Below, piece by piece: positions 43,400 through 52,272 of a DNA stretch of 64,000 nucleotides. Made by a program: the position numbers and the translations under genes. The stretch is from Leuconostoc lactis (GTDB lineage Bacteria; Bacillota; Bacilli; Lactobacillales; Lactobacillaceae). Within the stretch, counting starts at the first letter, position 1, and each line of letters begins with the position of its first letter. The notes under the pieces are model-generated. The model saw nothing but the letters and a program-made list of their open reading frames with translations, did not search any database and was not told where the DNA came from. Where the stretch lies: contig NZ_CP042420.1 in NCBI RefSeq assembly GCF_007954625.1, positions 752,501 through 816,500 on the forward strand, written 5' to 3'.

Positions 43400-43425
43400 C
43401 GACTAGTGTGTCAGCACGCTAGTCG
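43400..43425 (+). repeat. Hairpin between ackA and the MltG/GH73 gene
   Basis: CGACTAGTGTG / CACGCTAGTCG with TCAG loop (one G-T pair) and no proper T-run; a weak terminator or 5'-UTR hairpin. Confidence 0.4.
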
Positions 43426-43459
43426 CTTTAATATTGAAGACATTTTTAGAAGGTGAATT

Positions 43460-44788
43460 ATGGAATCGAGAAAAGAACGGCATCAGCATGAAATCCAAGC
43501 TGCTGAAGCACTTGATGCGGCGCAAAATAAGGCATCGTATGATCCCAAAAATCCATTTAATGACGTATATGGTAATGGGCCTCGTCGTAAAAAGCGCGGA
43601 CCAGTGAAACGATTCGTAGCGATGTTGGCGTTGCTTTTGATTCTATTAGGCGTTGCGTTTGCCCTTAAAGCATTGTTTACGGATAAGTACGCGGCCTTAG
43701 ATCCTAAAGATACAACGTTTATTACAGTTAAAATTCCGGAAGGCGCGACGGCGTTACAGATGGGACAAACGTTGCAAGATAAAAAGGTGATTACTGACGG
43801 CAAGGTATTCTATAAGTACGCTATGTCACAAGGGGCAGAAAAGCTACAAGCAGGGACGTACCGATTGTCACCAGCACAACCAATGCAACTCATTTTTAAT
43901 CAAATGGCGGCTGGTCCAGCATCAGCACCAATATTGCCAAAGGGTTACGGTTATGTGAGTGTTGGGCAAACACCAGATGAAGTGGCGGTGAATTTAGCTG
44001 ATCAGGTGAAATCTGTTTCAGTCCAAGATATCTTGACAGCGTTTAATGACAAGCAATTAATCAACAAGATGTACCAAAAATACCCAGACTTACTACGCGG
44101 TGTGAAGCAATCAAGTACGAAAGATGCCAAGTTATTAGACTATGTGTATCCGCAAGCCTTTGACTTAAGACAAGCCAAGACAGCTGATGATATTGTTGGC
44201 GTTTTGCTTGAAACATCGAATAAGACAATGACGCCATACTATAAGACCTTACGGGCTAATGGTATGGCAACACCAAATGTCATGGCACTTATTGCGACAT
44301 CAGGGAAAGCTGAATTCGAACGACGCTTAGCTTTCATTAACAAGATTGCCCCTTATGCACAGCAATTGGCTAAGCAATATGGTATTTTGGCTTCTATCTC
44401 AATTGCCCAAGCCGCCCATGAATCCAACTGGGATAATTCAAAATTGTCGTCAAAGTATAACAACTTTTACGGCGTTAAGACACAGGATACGACGCCTGGC
44501 AAGTCAGTGGTCCTGGATACAACTGAATATGTCGACGGCAAGCCACAAACTGAACAAGCACGTTTTGCAGTGTATGATAGTTGGAAAGACAGTATGAAGG
44601 AACATGCGGAAACGATTGTTAACGGTAATACTTGGAATCCTGATCAGTTTAAGGATGTCTTAGCAGCAAAAAATTATAAAGAAGCAGCAAAAGCCTTGTA
44701 TGAAGATCATTATGCAACAGACATCAACTATACAAAATTGTTGATTAATTTGATTGAAACATGGAACTTACAACGCTTTGATAAGTAA
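43460..44788 (+). CDS. Membrane-anchored MltG-like/GH73 glucosaminidase fusion
   Basis: 442 residues. Basic cytoplasmic head (RRKKRGPVKR), one membrane helix (about 51-72), then an MltG/YceG-like part: FITVKIPEGATALQMGQTL (87-105), KLQAGTYRLSPAQPM (128-142) and LLDYVYPQAFDLRQAKTADDIV (225-246), which parallels the MltG LEGxLFPxTY region. Where MltG has its catalytic A-S-I-V-E-K-E there is VMALIATSGKAEFE (274-287), so the transglycosylase Glu seems lost. From about 295 to 442 there is a GH73 domain with the catalytic-Glu motif SIAQAAHESNWDNSKLS (E321). Predicted wall glucosaminidase working at the membrane surface. Confidence 0.8.
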   Translation: MESRKERHQHEIQAAEALDAAQNKASYDPKNPFNDVYGNGPRRKKRGPVKRFVAMLALLLILLGVAFALKALFTDKYAALDPKDTTFITVKIPEGATALQMGQTLQDKKVITDGKVFYKYAMSQGAEKLQAGTYRLSPAQPMQLIFNQMAAGPASAPILPKGYGYVSVGQTPDEVAVNLADQVKSVSVQDILTAFNDKQLINKMYQKYPDLLRGVKQSSTKDAKLLDYVYPQAFDLRQAKTADDIVGVLLETSNKTMTPYYKTLRANGMATPNVMALIATSGKAEFERRLAFINKIAPYAQQLAKQYGILASISIAQAAHESNWDNSKLSSKYNNFYGVKTQDTTPGKSVVLDTTEYVDGKPQTEQARFAVYDSWKDSMKEHAETIVNGNTWNPDQFKDVLAAKNYKEAAKALYEDHYATDINYTKLLINLIETWNLQRFDK

Positions 44789-44820
44789 AACTACCAAAAT
44801 TTTGGTAGTTTTATTTTTTT
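44787..44820 (+). terminator. Terminator after the MltG/GH73 gene
   Basis: AAAACTACCAAAA / TTTTGGTAGTTTT stem and T-rich tail. Confidence 0.85.
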
Positions 44821-44942
44821 TGAGATGATGACGATTTATGGCAATAACGTCATATTCATTGATGAATGCTTGATAAAACAATAAGCGTCAGATTGTCATT
44901 ATGATAATTACGTGTGAAAACGTTGAAAAATAAATAAAAAAA

Positions 44943-45002
44943 TGAAAACGTTTACAAAAAGTAACAAAAAGACTTGTGTAAACGTTTTCATTCGTGTAAA
45001 AT
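44943..45002 (+). promoter_or_regulatory. Promoter with inverted catabolite-responsive (cre) sites
   Basis: TGAAAACGTTTACA (44943-44956) and TGTAAACGTTTTCA (44977-44990) both match the cre consensus TGWAANCGNTNWCA exactly and are inverted copies of each other. A third, imperfect copy TGAAAACGTTGAAA is at 44915-44928. TTGTGT (44974-44979), 17-base spacer, TAAAAT (44997-45002) form the promoter, so the second site lies in the spacer. CcpA or another LacI-family repressor (for example RbsR) would repress. Confidence 0.8.
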
Positions 45003-45061
45003 AGTTCTAGTAAATATGTTATGCAATCAATGCATGATCAGAAATAAGGAGCGATATAAAA

Positions 45062-46027
45062 ATGAATGCAGCACTTTTGTTGGCGCTTGTGCCAGCACTA
45101 GCATGGGGCTCAGTTGGCCTTGTTAATACTAAAATGGGTGGTTCAGCCGGTCAACAAACACTTGGAATGACTTTTGGTGCGTTGATCTTTGGCTTGGCCA
45201 CAATGTTTTTCTACGTAATGCCAAATCATGCTTATCTTGGGTCACAAATTTGGATTGTTGGTATTCTTTCTGGTTTGGTTTGGGCAGTTGGAACTGCCGG
45301 CCAATTCTTAGCCATTAAGGATTTGGGTGTGTCACTTGCCATTCCGTTGTCAACTGCGGGTCAAATTGTCACTAACGCTTTGATGGCCGCTGTGGTCCTT
45401 GGCGACTGGAAGACAGGTAAGATGTGGGCGATTGGTATTATCTCAATCGTTGCCGTGGTGATCGGGGCAACTTTGATTTCTGCCCGTGATAAGGCACAAA
45501 AGTCAGATGTTGCAGCGCAACAAGCCGCAACAAAGAGTATGACCAAAGGGTTGGTTTATCTGGTTATTTCAACCGCTGGTTATATGTTCTACTTCGTTTT
45601 GCCAAACTTCTTGAACAAGATTGGTTACATTTCAGATGCGATCAAGGCAAAGAATAACGGTGTTGATTATATGACAGCAATCGTTGGCCCACAAGCCATC
45701 GGTCAAGTTATCGGTGCTTTCTTGATTGTGATCTTTGTTTTGAAAGAAGCAGATCAAATGTTTGAAAAGCCAACTTGGAAGAATATTTTGACTGGTTTGG
45801 TTTGGGCAACAGGTAACATCTTTATGTTCATCTCAGCCGCTAACCCAGCCGTTGGGCAAACAATTGCCACAACGTTCTCACAACTTGGTATCATTGTCGC
45901 AACATTCGGTGGTATCTACTTGCTTGGTGAAAAGAAGTCAAGCTACCAAATGAAGATGATTATTGTCGGTACAATTCTTGTTGTCATCGGTGCAATCATC
46001 ATCGGCAATATCAACCAATTTGCATAA
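45062..46027 (+). CDS. GRP-family sugar uptake protein (GlcU/RbsU-like)
   Basis: 321 residues with ten membrane helices of the glucose/ribose porter (EamA-like) family: LVPALAWGSVGLVNTKMGGSAGQQTLGMTFGAL at the N terminus, GLVWAVGTAGQFLAIKDLGVSLAIPLSTAGQ, and a mirrored second half with TGLVWATGNIFMFISAANPAVGQTIATTFSQLG. Proton-coupled glucose or ribose uptake is likely. AAGGAG precedes the ATG. The cre sites suggest strong carbon-source regulation. Confidence 0.88.
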   Translation: MNAALLLALVPALAWGSVGLVNTKMGGSAGQQTLGMTFGALIFGLATMFFYVMPNHAYLGSQIWIVGILSGLVWAVGTAGQFLAIKDLGVSLAIPLSTAGQIVTNALMAAVVLGDWKTGKMWAIGIISIVAVVIGATLISARDKAQKSDVAAQQAATKSMTKGLVYLVISTAGYMFYFVLPNFLNKIGYISDAIKAKNNGVDYMTAIVGPQAIGQVIGAFLIVIFVLKEADQMFEKPTWKNILTGLVWATGNIFMFISAANPAVGQTIATTFSQLGIIVATFGGIYLLGEKKSSYQMKMIIVGTILVVIGAIIIGNINQFA

Positions 46028-46034
46028 GATACTT

Positions 46035-46061
46035 AAAAACCAGATGCGTCTGGTTTTTTTG
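46035..46061 (+). terminator. Terminator after the sugar uptake gene
   Basis: AAAACCAGA / TCTGGTTTT stem with TGCG loop and T-run. Confidence 0.8.
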
Positions 46062-46066
46062 TTTAC

Positions 46067-46103
46067 AAAAAAAGACTAGCGACATGTTGTCGTTAGTCTT
46101 TTA
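46067..46103 (-). terminator. Terminator after greA
   Basis: On the minus strand AAAGACTAACGAC / GTCGCTAGTCTTT (one mismatch) followed by T-run. Confidence 0.75.
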
Positions 46104-46108
46104 AGTGA

Positions 46109-46591
46109 TTACTTTTCAACTTTTAGAATTTCAACTTCAATACTGTCACCACTTGGCAATGGTACAGCAACTTTGTCGCCAACCTTTTTACCAAGCAAGG
46201 CCACAGCCATAGCTGATTCGTTTGAAATCTTACCAGCAAGTGGATCTGATTCTGTTGACCCAACAATTGCATATGTTTCAGGTTCTTCGTCAGGTAATTC
46301 CTTAAAGGTTACTGTCTTACCAAGTGACACTTCATCAGAAGCCGTAGCATTTGGATCGATGATTTGAGCATTTTCAATCATCTTCTTCAAAGTCAAGATA
46401 CGACCTTCAACGAAGGCTTGTTCATCTTTGGCAGATTGATATTCAGAGTTTTCAGACAAGTCACCGTATGAACGGGCGATTTGGATACGATTGGTAATTT
46501 CAGGACGTTGATTTGAGATGAGATCTTCCAATTCAGCTTGTAGCTTTTCACGACCCTCAGCTGTCATTGGAAATACTTTTTCTTCTGACAT
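46109..46591 (-). CDS. greA: Transcription elongation factor GreA
   Basis: 160 residues. N-terminal coiled coil with [28 protein letters not shown] and the tip [27 protein letters not shown] (acidic D and E that reach the RNA polymerase active site), C-terminal FKBP-like domain ending [27 protein letters not shown]. Rescues backtracked RNA polymerase. AAAGGAAT before the ATG on the minus strand. Confidence 0.96.
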   Translation of the reverse strand: MSEEKVFPMTAEGREKLQAELEDLISNQRPEITNRIQIARSYGDLSENSEYQSAKDEQAFVEGRILTLKKMIENAQIIDPNATASDEVSLGKTVTFKELPDEEPETYAIVGSTESDPLAGKISNESAMAVALLGKKVGDKVAVPLPSGDSIEVEILKVEK

Positions 46592-46659
46592 AAAAAATAA
46601 TTCCTTTCAATTTTGCGACATTATCGCAAATAATAAGCAAAATGAGCATATCATGCAGG

Positions 46660-49266
46660 CTATGAACTTGCAAGCTTTTTTTGTCGGGCAAATGAGAAAA
46701 TAAGACCAAGTAGTGCGACACTGGAAATGGCAACGCCTAGCCACCAAAGTGGCGGCGTATAGCGCCACGTGACGGTATGCCGACCAGGGGTTGTTTTAAT
46801 GGCCATAAAGTAATCAGCCGCTAATGCGGGTTTAATGGGATGGCCATCCAGGATGATGTGCCAACCTGGCGCTTTGGGAATGGTGGTCATGATGAGAGGT
46901 TGGTCAGCTGTTGTCGTGATAGTACCGGTTAGTTGACGTGGACTAAATGCCGTGAGATGTAATGGTTGCTTAGCCAATGTGGCAGCTTGTTGCTGGAACA
47001 GGTTTTGATCAATATGGTATAAGGTCACGTTATTGAGCACTAAAAACTTCGTTTGTTTAAACCGGATGGTAACAGTTTGTGGCTGTGACTTAGCGTTAGC
47101 GGCGAGGTTAATCACAATCGTATGACGATAGGAGCTAAATTGTTTAATGACTTGACCATTGAGCAACAAATCGAAATCTTTGATTTGCAGACCGCTACCA
47201 ATCGTTAGATAGTAACTGTCATTGGTTGTTGGCGTGAATTGCAAATCTAAGCTGGCAGGTTGCGTAGGATCCTTTTTGGTAATGACGGCATCAGTAATGA
47301 TCGTTGGTGGCGTCGTGATGTTATGGCCAATAACCTGATTAAAATTAGCAACTTGCAAAGGCGACGTTGTTGCCCCAGTCAAATTTTGCCATAAATTGGC
47401 TTGGTTTTGCAGTGGATTATTGGTGAGTAATTTTGTTGAAAGCGCTGCGTTGTTTGCTGCAAAGGCAACTGGCAGGGCGTAGGAATTTTGCCACACAGCG
47501 GTTGTCTGATTGCGCGCTTTTAGATGGTAAAAACTGGTATCTGGCCGGTGGCCAATCCGCAAGTTTTGTGGATCACCAGGTTGTCCTGGCGTTTGCGCAC
47601 TCGGGGTAATGACGTATTTCATGCCTAACAAAGCATCCGATAAAAGACTACCGTTACTATAGTTGACGAAGTTATCTCCATCTGGCTGACCAAAATAGCC
47701 GAAGAATGTTGGCGTTGATTTTGAGATGGATGAACTGAAATGGGCGCCACTATTGTAGTTGAACATCATGGCATCCCCGCGCGTTCGTTGAAAGGTTTGG
47801 GCGACACGATACCAAGTCTTGTCTTGCTTTAGGGTTTTATCGGCGCCCTGTAGGGATTGAATGGCACGTTGATATTCGGTATTTGTTAAATAAGAAAAAT
47901 GATTGAGCGTTGCATAGACATTGACAGTCAGGCTGCCAAGGGTTACCAAAAATAAGAGGGGCAGGCGCAGACGATCAGATGATTGGAAGAGCAATAAGGA
48001 TAGCGTGATTAAGAAGAGCCCTGCAAAGATGGCGATGGTGCGGTGGTTGATATAAGAAACGTGCTGATTTGACATCAGTGCGTAACTGACAATTGCCATC
48101 ATGACAGCGAGGTACCCAACGACCGTGACGAACTGTGGTTGCCAAGTTGGTTGCCATGAGAGCGCTGCAAGATAAATAATGAAAAAACTGATGATGAAGC
48201 TAAACCGGTAAGGGTACCAAACAGGGTATTGGAACCCGTGAAAGAGTAACGTCAACGGCGCCCAAGTTGTGGCCACGATTAAGAAAGCGATAATGATAAA
48301 ACCGCCGACTTTCACGCGCCAGTGCCATAAATTGGTGGTTAAAAAGGTAATCAAAGTAATCAACACGAAGGCTGATACATAAAAGTTTGCTAAACCGGTC
48401 TGCATTTGATCAAAATCAAAGCTACCGGGAATGAGTTTAAAAACAAGTTGTAGTGGATTGTTATCAAACCGCCAAGTCAGTGGTGAGTTATACTGTGATT
48501 TACCGATGCGTAATTGATAAATCGTGGGTAAGAGTAACCAGGCGCTTAAGGCGCCGGCCGTTAAGCTCCCGTAGACAAAACGTTTAAAAATTTGCCAGCG
48601 CGGTTGGACTTGTTGTGGCCAAGTGAGGCGCCAGAAAAAATAAAGGACGAGGAAAATAGCAATCATGTAACCAATATAATAGTTACAAATAATGGTGGCG
48701 CCTAACAGCAACGCATAACGCCACCAAGTGGCTTGCACAAATAGGCGTTCAAGCTGGAGAATGACAAGCGGTAACAAAATCGCCGCATCCAGCCAAAGGA
48801 GATTTAAATCATTGGCCACAAACCAACCAGACAGGGCATAGTTGACGGCAAAAAGCATCACGTAATAGCCTCTTTGTAGCTTTAAGCGCGTTAGCAAGTA
48901 GGCCATAGTGAGCCCAGCGGCACCAAATTTTAGAACAGTGACGCCTAAAATGGCTGCCGGTAAGTTGATATTGGGAACGACTAAAAAGATGAGATTAAAA
49001 GGGCTCATTAAACAATAAGCCCATTCACTAATCATATCGCCACCAAGGCCGTTACTAAACGAATAAAAGAAGCTGCTTGGATGGGACAAAAAAGCCGTTT
49101 TAAAGGCAGCAAACTGGTCAATATATTGTTGTCCCAGATCCACCGTTAATATGGAGTTCGTACCAAAGGGTGCCATTCCGCGATAAGCATAATAACTTAG
49201 CATGATCACGGCTGGGAACCAAAAACTTAACGCGATTGGGGAAATAAAAAATCGTTTGATAGTCAT
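46660..49266 (-). CDS. YfhO-family multispanning membrane protein
   Basis: 868 residues from ATG at 49266 (MTIKRFFISP). About twelve or more membrane helices over the first 500 residues, then a large extracellular beta-rich part and a final helix (WWLGVAISSVALLGLIFSFARQKK). Segments FGTNSILTVDLGQQYIDQFAAFKT and FYSFSNGLGGDMISEWAYCLMSPFNLIFLV identify YfhO, a GT-C-like family linked to lipoteichoic acid glycosylation in Gram-positives. No Shine-Dalgarno precedes the ATG; TATATTAGTAAT just upstream leaves leaderless initiation open. Divergent from the PBP gene. Confidence 0.88.
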   Translation of the reverse strand: MTIKRFFISPIALSFWFPAVIMLSYYAYRGMAPFGTNSILTVDLGQQYIDQFAAFKTAFLSHPSSFFYSFSNGLGGDMISEWAYCLMSPFNLIFLVVPNINLPAAILGVTVLKFGAAGLTMAYLLTRLKLQRGYYVMLFAVNYALSGWFVANDLNLLWLDAAILLPLVILQLERLFVQATWWRYALLLGATIICNYYIGYMIAIFLVLYFFWRLTWPQQVQPRWQIFKRFVYGSLTAGALSAWLLLPTIYQLRIGKSQYNSPLTWRFDNNPLQLVFKLIPGSFDFDQMQTGLANFYVSAFVLITLITFLTTNLWHWRVKVGGFIIIAFLIVATTWAPLTLLFHGFQYPVWYPYRFSFIISFFIIYLAALSWQPTWQPQFVTVVGYLAVMMAIVSYALMSNQHVSYINHRTIAIFAGLFLITLSLLLFQSSDRLRLPLLFLVTLGSLTVNVYATLNHFSYLTNTEYQRAIQSLQGADKTLKQDKTWYRVAQTFQRTRGDAMMFNYNSGAHFSSSISKSTPTFFGYFGQPDGDNFVNYSNGSLLSDALLGMKYVITPSAQTPGQPGDPQNLRIGHRPDTSFYHLKARNQTTAVWQNSYALPVAFAANNAALSTKLLTNNPLQNQANLWQNLTGATTSPLQVANFNQVIGHNITTPPTIITDAVITKKDPTQPASLDLQFTPTTNDSYYLTIGSGLQIKDFDLLLNGQVIKQFSSYRHTIVINLAANAKSQPQTVTIRFKQTKFLVLNNVTLYHIDQNLFQQQAATLAKQPLHLTAFSPRQLTGTITTTADQPLIMTTIPKAPGWHIILDGHPIKPALAADYFMAIKTTPGRHTVTWRYTPPLWWLGVAISSVALLGLIFSFARQKKLASS

Positions 49267-49362
49267 ATTACTAATATACCAAATTATCGGGATATTTTTA
49301 GCGCAAAAACTGGATTTGTGGTAATCTAGTTTAAGTAGTTTATTGTTAAATTGGGGATAAAT

Positions 49363-51417
49363 ATGCAACGAAATCCGTATTTAGAAGATCGGAATAAAAA
49401 AAATAGCGTCAGTGCAAACTTGCCAGTACGCTTAAATATATTATTAGGCATTGCGCTAACGTTGATGATTGCCTTAGTCATCCAGTTGGCGTTTTTAACG
49501 ATTCAACAAGGGTCCTACTACCAAGGCGAAGTCAATCGTAGCGATGAAACGATTGAAAAAGGTAACGTGCCGCGTGGGATGTTTTACGATTCAACTGGCC
49601 GCGTTATTGTTGGTAATAAAGCGCAGGCAGCAATTACCTTTACTCGTGGGACGTCCGTTACAGCAGCGAGTATGCGGCAAACCGCTATTAAGTTGAGCCG
49701 ATTTTTAACGGTGGATACGCAACGCTTAAGTGAGCGTGCCAAAGCGGAATTTTACTTGGCCGATGACAAACAAAGTCAAAAGGTCGCCAAGCAGGTCACA
49801 AAAGCAAATGCTAAAAAAGGGGCAACCCTAACACCTGCTGAAGTGAATAATCTGATGGTTAATTATGTCCTCACACATCATTTGACGGATAATGTGGATG
49901 ATAACGCCGCGATGATTTTTCAACGCATGAGTGGCGCCTACACTTTGTCCACAACCTTCATTAAAGAATCTGACGTGTCGAATCAGGAATTAGCCGAAAT
50001 TGGTGAGCGCTTAAGTGAGTTCCCAGGGGTTAAATTAGGGACGAGTTGGACGCGTCAATATCCAGAAGGGGATGCCTTTAAAGCACTTGTTGGTACAGTG
50101 ACGAACGAAGCGACTGGTTTGCCAGAAAACCGCTTGCACACTTTGCTAGCGCAAGGCTATTCACAAAATGAGCCAGTGGGTAACTCCAGTCTTGAAATGG
50201 ATTATGAGTCGATCCTGAAGGGATCAGCGTCTCAGACGTTGGTCACAACAAATAGTGATGGCCAAGTCAAATCATCACAAGTTAAATATAATGGGCAAGC
50301 TGGGGATAACATTAAGTTGACAATTAACGCCCGTTTCCAAAGTGAAGTCCAAAAAATTTTGGAAGATAATTTGCCAGGTGGTGATGTTCAAGGCGCTTAT
50401 GCCACGGTAATTAACCCCTATACTGGTGGACTTTACGCCATGGCTGGGGTTGATCGCGACGCGGCGACGGGGAAGAAGACAGCTAATCCACTCGGTAACA
50501 TTAATCGTGGGATTGTCATGGGGTCGGTTGTGAAGCCAGCGGTGTTAGCAACGGCCTTCCAGAAAGGGGTTATCTCAGCTAACAACACGGTCTTAAATGA
50601 CCAAGCGATTAAAATTGCTGGGACACCAGAAATTACGTCTTATTGGAACCGTGGCGGGAAAGCAATCCCAATTGATGCACAAACTGCACTAGAACGCTCA
50701 TCCAACACGTACTTTGTGCAGTTGGGGATGAAAATTGGTGGTCAGACTTATAGTCCTGAATCACCGTTAGCGTTACATGCTGATGCTTTCCAGACTTTGC
50801 GTAATGGGTTAGGCCAGTTTGGTCTGGGAACTAAGACTGGCATCGACATCACGGGGGAAACGGCCGGTTATCGTGGCCCAACTACCGGTGAAGCGCGTGG
50901 TAAATATTTGTATGAGTCATTTGGACAATATGATACTTACACGACATTACAACTCGCCCGCTATGTCGCAACGATTGCCAACGGCGGTTACTTAGTACAA
51001 CCACATGTGGTCGGTTCAATTTTGCAAAGCCAGCCCAATAGTGATCGTGCCAAGACAGTTTGGACAGCATCGCCGATTGTTCAAGGTCAGGTTAATCTCT
51101 CACCAAGTGAGTGGGCAATCATTAAAGAAGGGATGAACCGTGTTGCCAATGGCTCGGATTCTTGGAATACGGGTGGTTCGGACATGCACAAATTGGTACC
51201 AAAAGTTTATGCTAAAACAGGAACAGCGGAAACCAAGACCAACGGCCATGATACATTTACCGAATCGATGGTTGCTTATGTGCCAGGACAACCTTTTGCT
51301 GTCGCGATGGCCATTCCGGGGATGAACAATTACTTGGATGGTACGAACGGTAAAATATCAGCTAAAATTATTGATGCTTACTGGCAGTATGTTGAAGCAA
51401 AACCAGATGCAAAATAA
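49363..51417 (+). CDS. Class B penicillin-binding protein (PBP2b/PBP3-like transpeptidase)
   Basis: 684 residues from ATG 49363 (GGGGAT upstream). A short cytoplasmic head, one membrane helix (about 22-46), the PBP dimer domain (GNVPRGMFYDSTGRVIVGN onward), then the transpeptidase: SVVK (388-391), SSN (446-448) and KTGTAET (618-620). Makes D,D-crosslinks with a SEDS partner; similar enzymes act in septal or peripheral wall synthesis. No PASTA domain. Monocistronic with its own terminator. Confidence 0.92.
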   Translation: MQRNPYLEDRNKKNSVSANLPVRLNILLGIALTLMIALVIQLAFLTIQQGSYYQGEVNRSDETIEKGNVPRGMFYDSTGRVIVGNKAQAAITFTRGTSVTAASMRQTAIKLSRFLTVDTQRLSERAKAEFYLADDKQSQKVAKQVTKANAKKGATLTPAEVNNLMVNYVLTHHLTDNVDDNAAMIFQRMSGAYTLSTTFIKESDVSNQELAEIGERLSEFPGVKLGTSWTRQYPEGDAFKALVGTVTNEATGLPENRLHTLLAQGYSQNEPVGNSSLEMDYESILKGSASQTLVTTNSDGQVKSSQVKYNGQAGDNIKLTINARFQSEVQKILEDNLPGGDVQGAYATVINPYTGGLYAMAGVDRDAATGKKTANPLGNINRGIVMGSVVKPAVLATAFQKGVISANNTVLNDQAIKIAGTPEITSYWNRGGKAIPIDAQTALERSSNTYFVQLGMKIGGQTYSPESPLALHADAFQTLRNGLGQFGLGTKTGIDITGETAGYRGPTTGEARGKYLYESFGQYDTYTTLQLARYVATIANGGYLVQPHVVGSILQSQPNSDRAKTVWTASPIVQGQVNLSPSEWAIIKEGMNRVANGSDSWNTGGSDMHKLVPKVYAKTGTAETKTNGHDTFTESMVAYVPGQPFAVAMAIPGMNNYLDGTNGKISAKIIDAYWQYVEAKPDAK

Positions 51418-51418
51418 A

Positions 51419-51452
51419 ACACCTGAAAATAACTTTCAGGTGTTTTTTATTG
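51419..51452. terminator. Terminator between the PBP gene and the NmrA-like gene
   Basis: AACACCTGAAA / TTTCAGGTGTT stem with T6; also partly usable on the minus strand. Confidence 0.85.
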
Positions 51453-52058
51453 CTGTGAAATCGCAACTGATTGGGCGATATAAGTATCAGGGTGTAAAAT
51501 AAGTTGTGTGATAAATTCGGCAACACTCGTGCGTGTAATTGGCCCACCAACAATTTGTTCATGGGGATCGGTTTGCACATGAATGGTTTGCATGATGTTA
51601 TCATCAAGTAGCTCATTTGGTCGAACAATCGTATAATCGAGTGCAGATGACATAATCCGTGCGACTGCGGCGGCTTGATCGCCCATATAGGTATTTTCGT
51701 TATCGGTTGTGCCGAGTAGATTGGCCCAAAGGTCACGTTTGTCATCGGATAATTCGTTATGGACACCAATTGTCGCAACCCAAATCAAACGCTTCACACC
51801 GGCAGTGTGCATAGCATTGACCACACTATTTGCGGCTGATTTTTGGCGGCCTTCAGCACCAATATTGGCATAAACGATGTCTACATCCTTCATTGCTGTG
51901 ACGAGGGCATCTTCGTTAACGGCATCTAAGGCTTGAATGCCATGGTCTGGCCGTGCGTGAAGTGAGGTTAAGACCGTTTCTGTATTAGTATGGGCAAGCA
52001 TAGGCACCACAAGTTTTGCGATTTGGCCATTGGCCCCTAAAATTAGTAGTTTTGTCAT
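51447..52058 (-). CDS. NAD(P)-binding NmrA/SDR-like oxidoreductase
   Basis: 203 residues. Rossmann dinucleotide motif LLILGANGQIAKLVVPML (GxxGxxG) at the N terminus, DAVNEDALVTAMKDVDIVYANIG, RLIWVATIGVHNEL and YTIVRPNELLDD follow the atypical SDR5/NmrA pattern without a Tyr-x-x-x-Lys. It may act as a redox sensor or reductase; substrate unknown. Convergent with the PBP gene. Confidence 0.85.
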   Translation of the reverse strand: MTKLLILGANGQIAKLVVPMLAHTNTETVLTSLHARPDHGIQALDAVNEDALVTAMKDVDIVYANIGAEGRQKSAANSVVNAMHTAGVKRLIWVATIGVHNELSDDKRDLWANLLGTTDNENTYMGDQAAAVARIMSSALDYTIVRPNELLDDNIMQTIHVQTDPHEQIVGGPITRTSVAEFITQLILHPDTYIAQSVAISQQ

Positions 52059-52091
52059 GATTTTATTTTAGCATGAAACGGTCAGAAGGGG

Positions 52092-52272
52092 TACAATGGT
52101 TATTAGTAATGGCAGCATGACAGTGTGCTATCTGATCGACAATACTGGATACCCGTCTCCTGGCAGCAGACGGGTGGGTGCAACTGATCATTGTTGAAAA
52201 GATGGGGGTCAAATAGCACTAACTGATGATGTCGCCACGAACCGCAAAAAGTTATTTAAAGGAGCCATACTC
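52092..52272 (+). promoter_or_regulatory. Structured 5' leader of the ABM-domain gene (possible riboswitch)
   Basis: TACAAT (52092-52097) may be the -10. The leader can form four nested helices: GGCAGCAT/ATGTCGCC (52111-118/52229-236), GTGCTAT/ATAGCAC (52125-131/52213-219), GACAAT/ATTGTT (52138-143/52190-195) and ACCCGTCT/AGACGGGT (52151-158/52168-175), separated by purine-rich internal loops. No terminator follows; the Shine-Dalgarno AAAGGAG is outside the rod. It matches no riboswitch or leader class I can recall. Confidence 0.5.
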
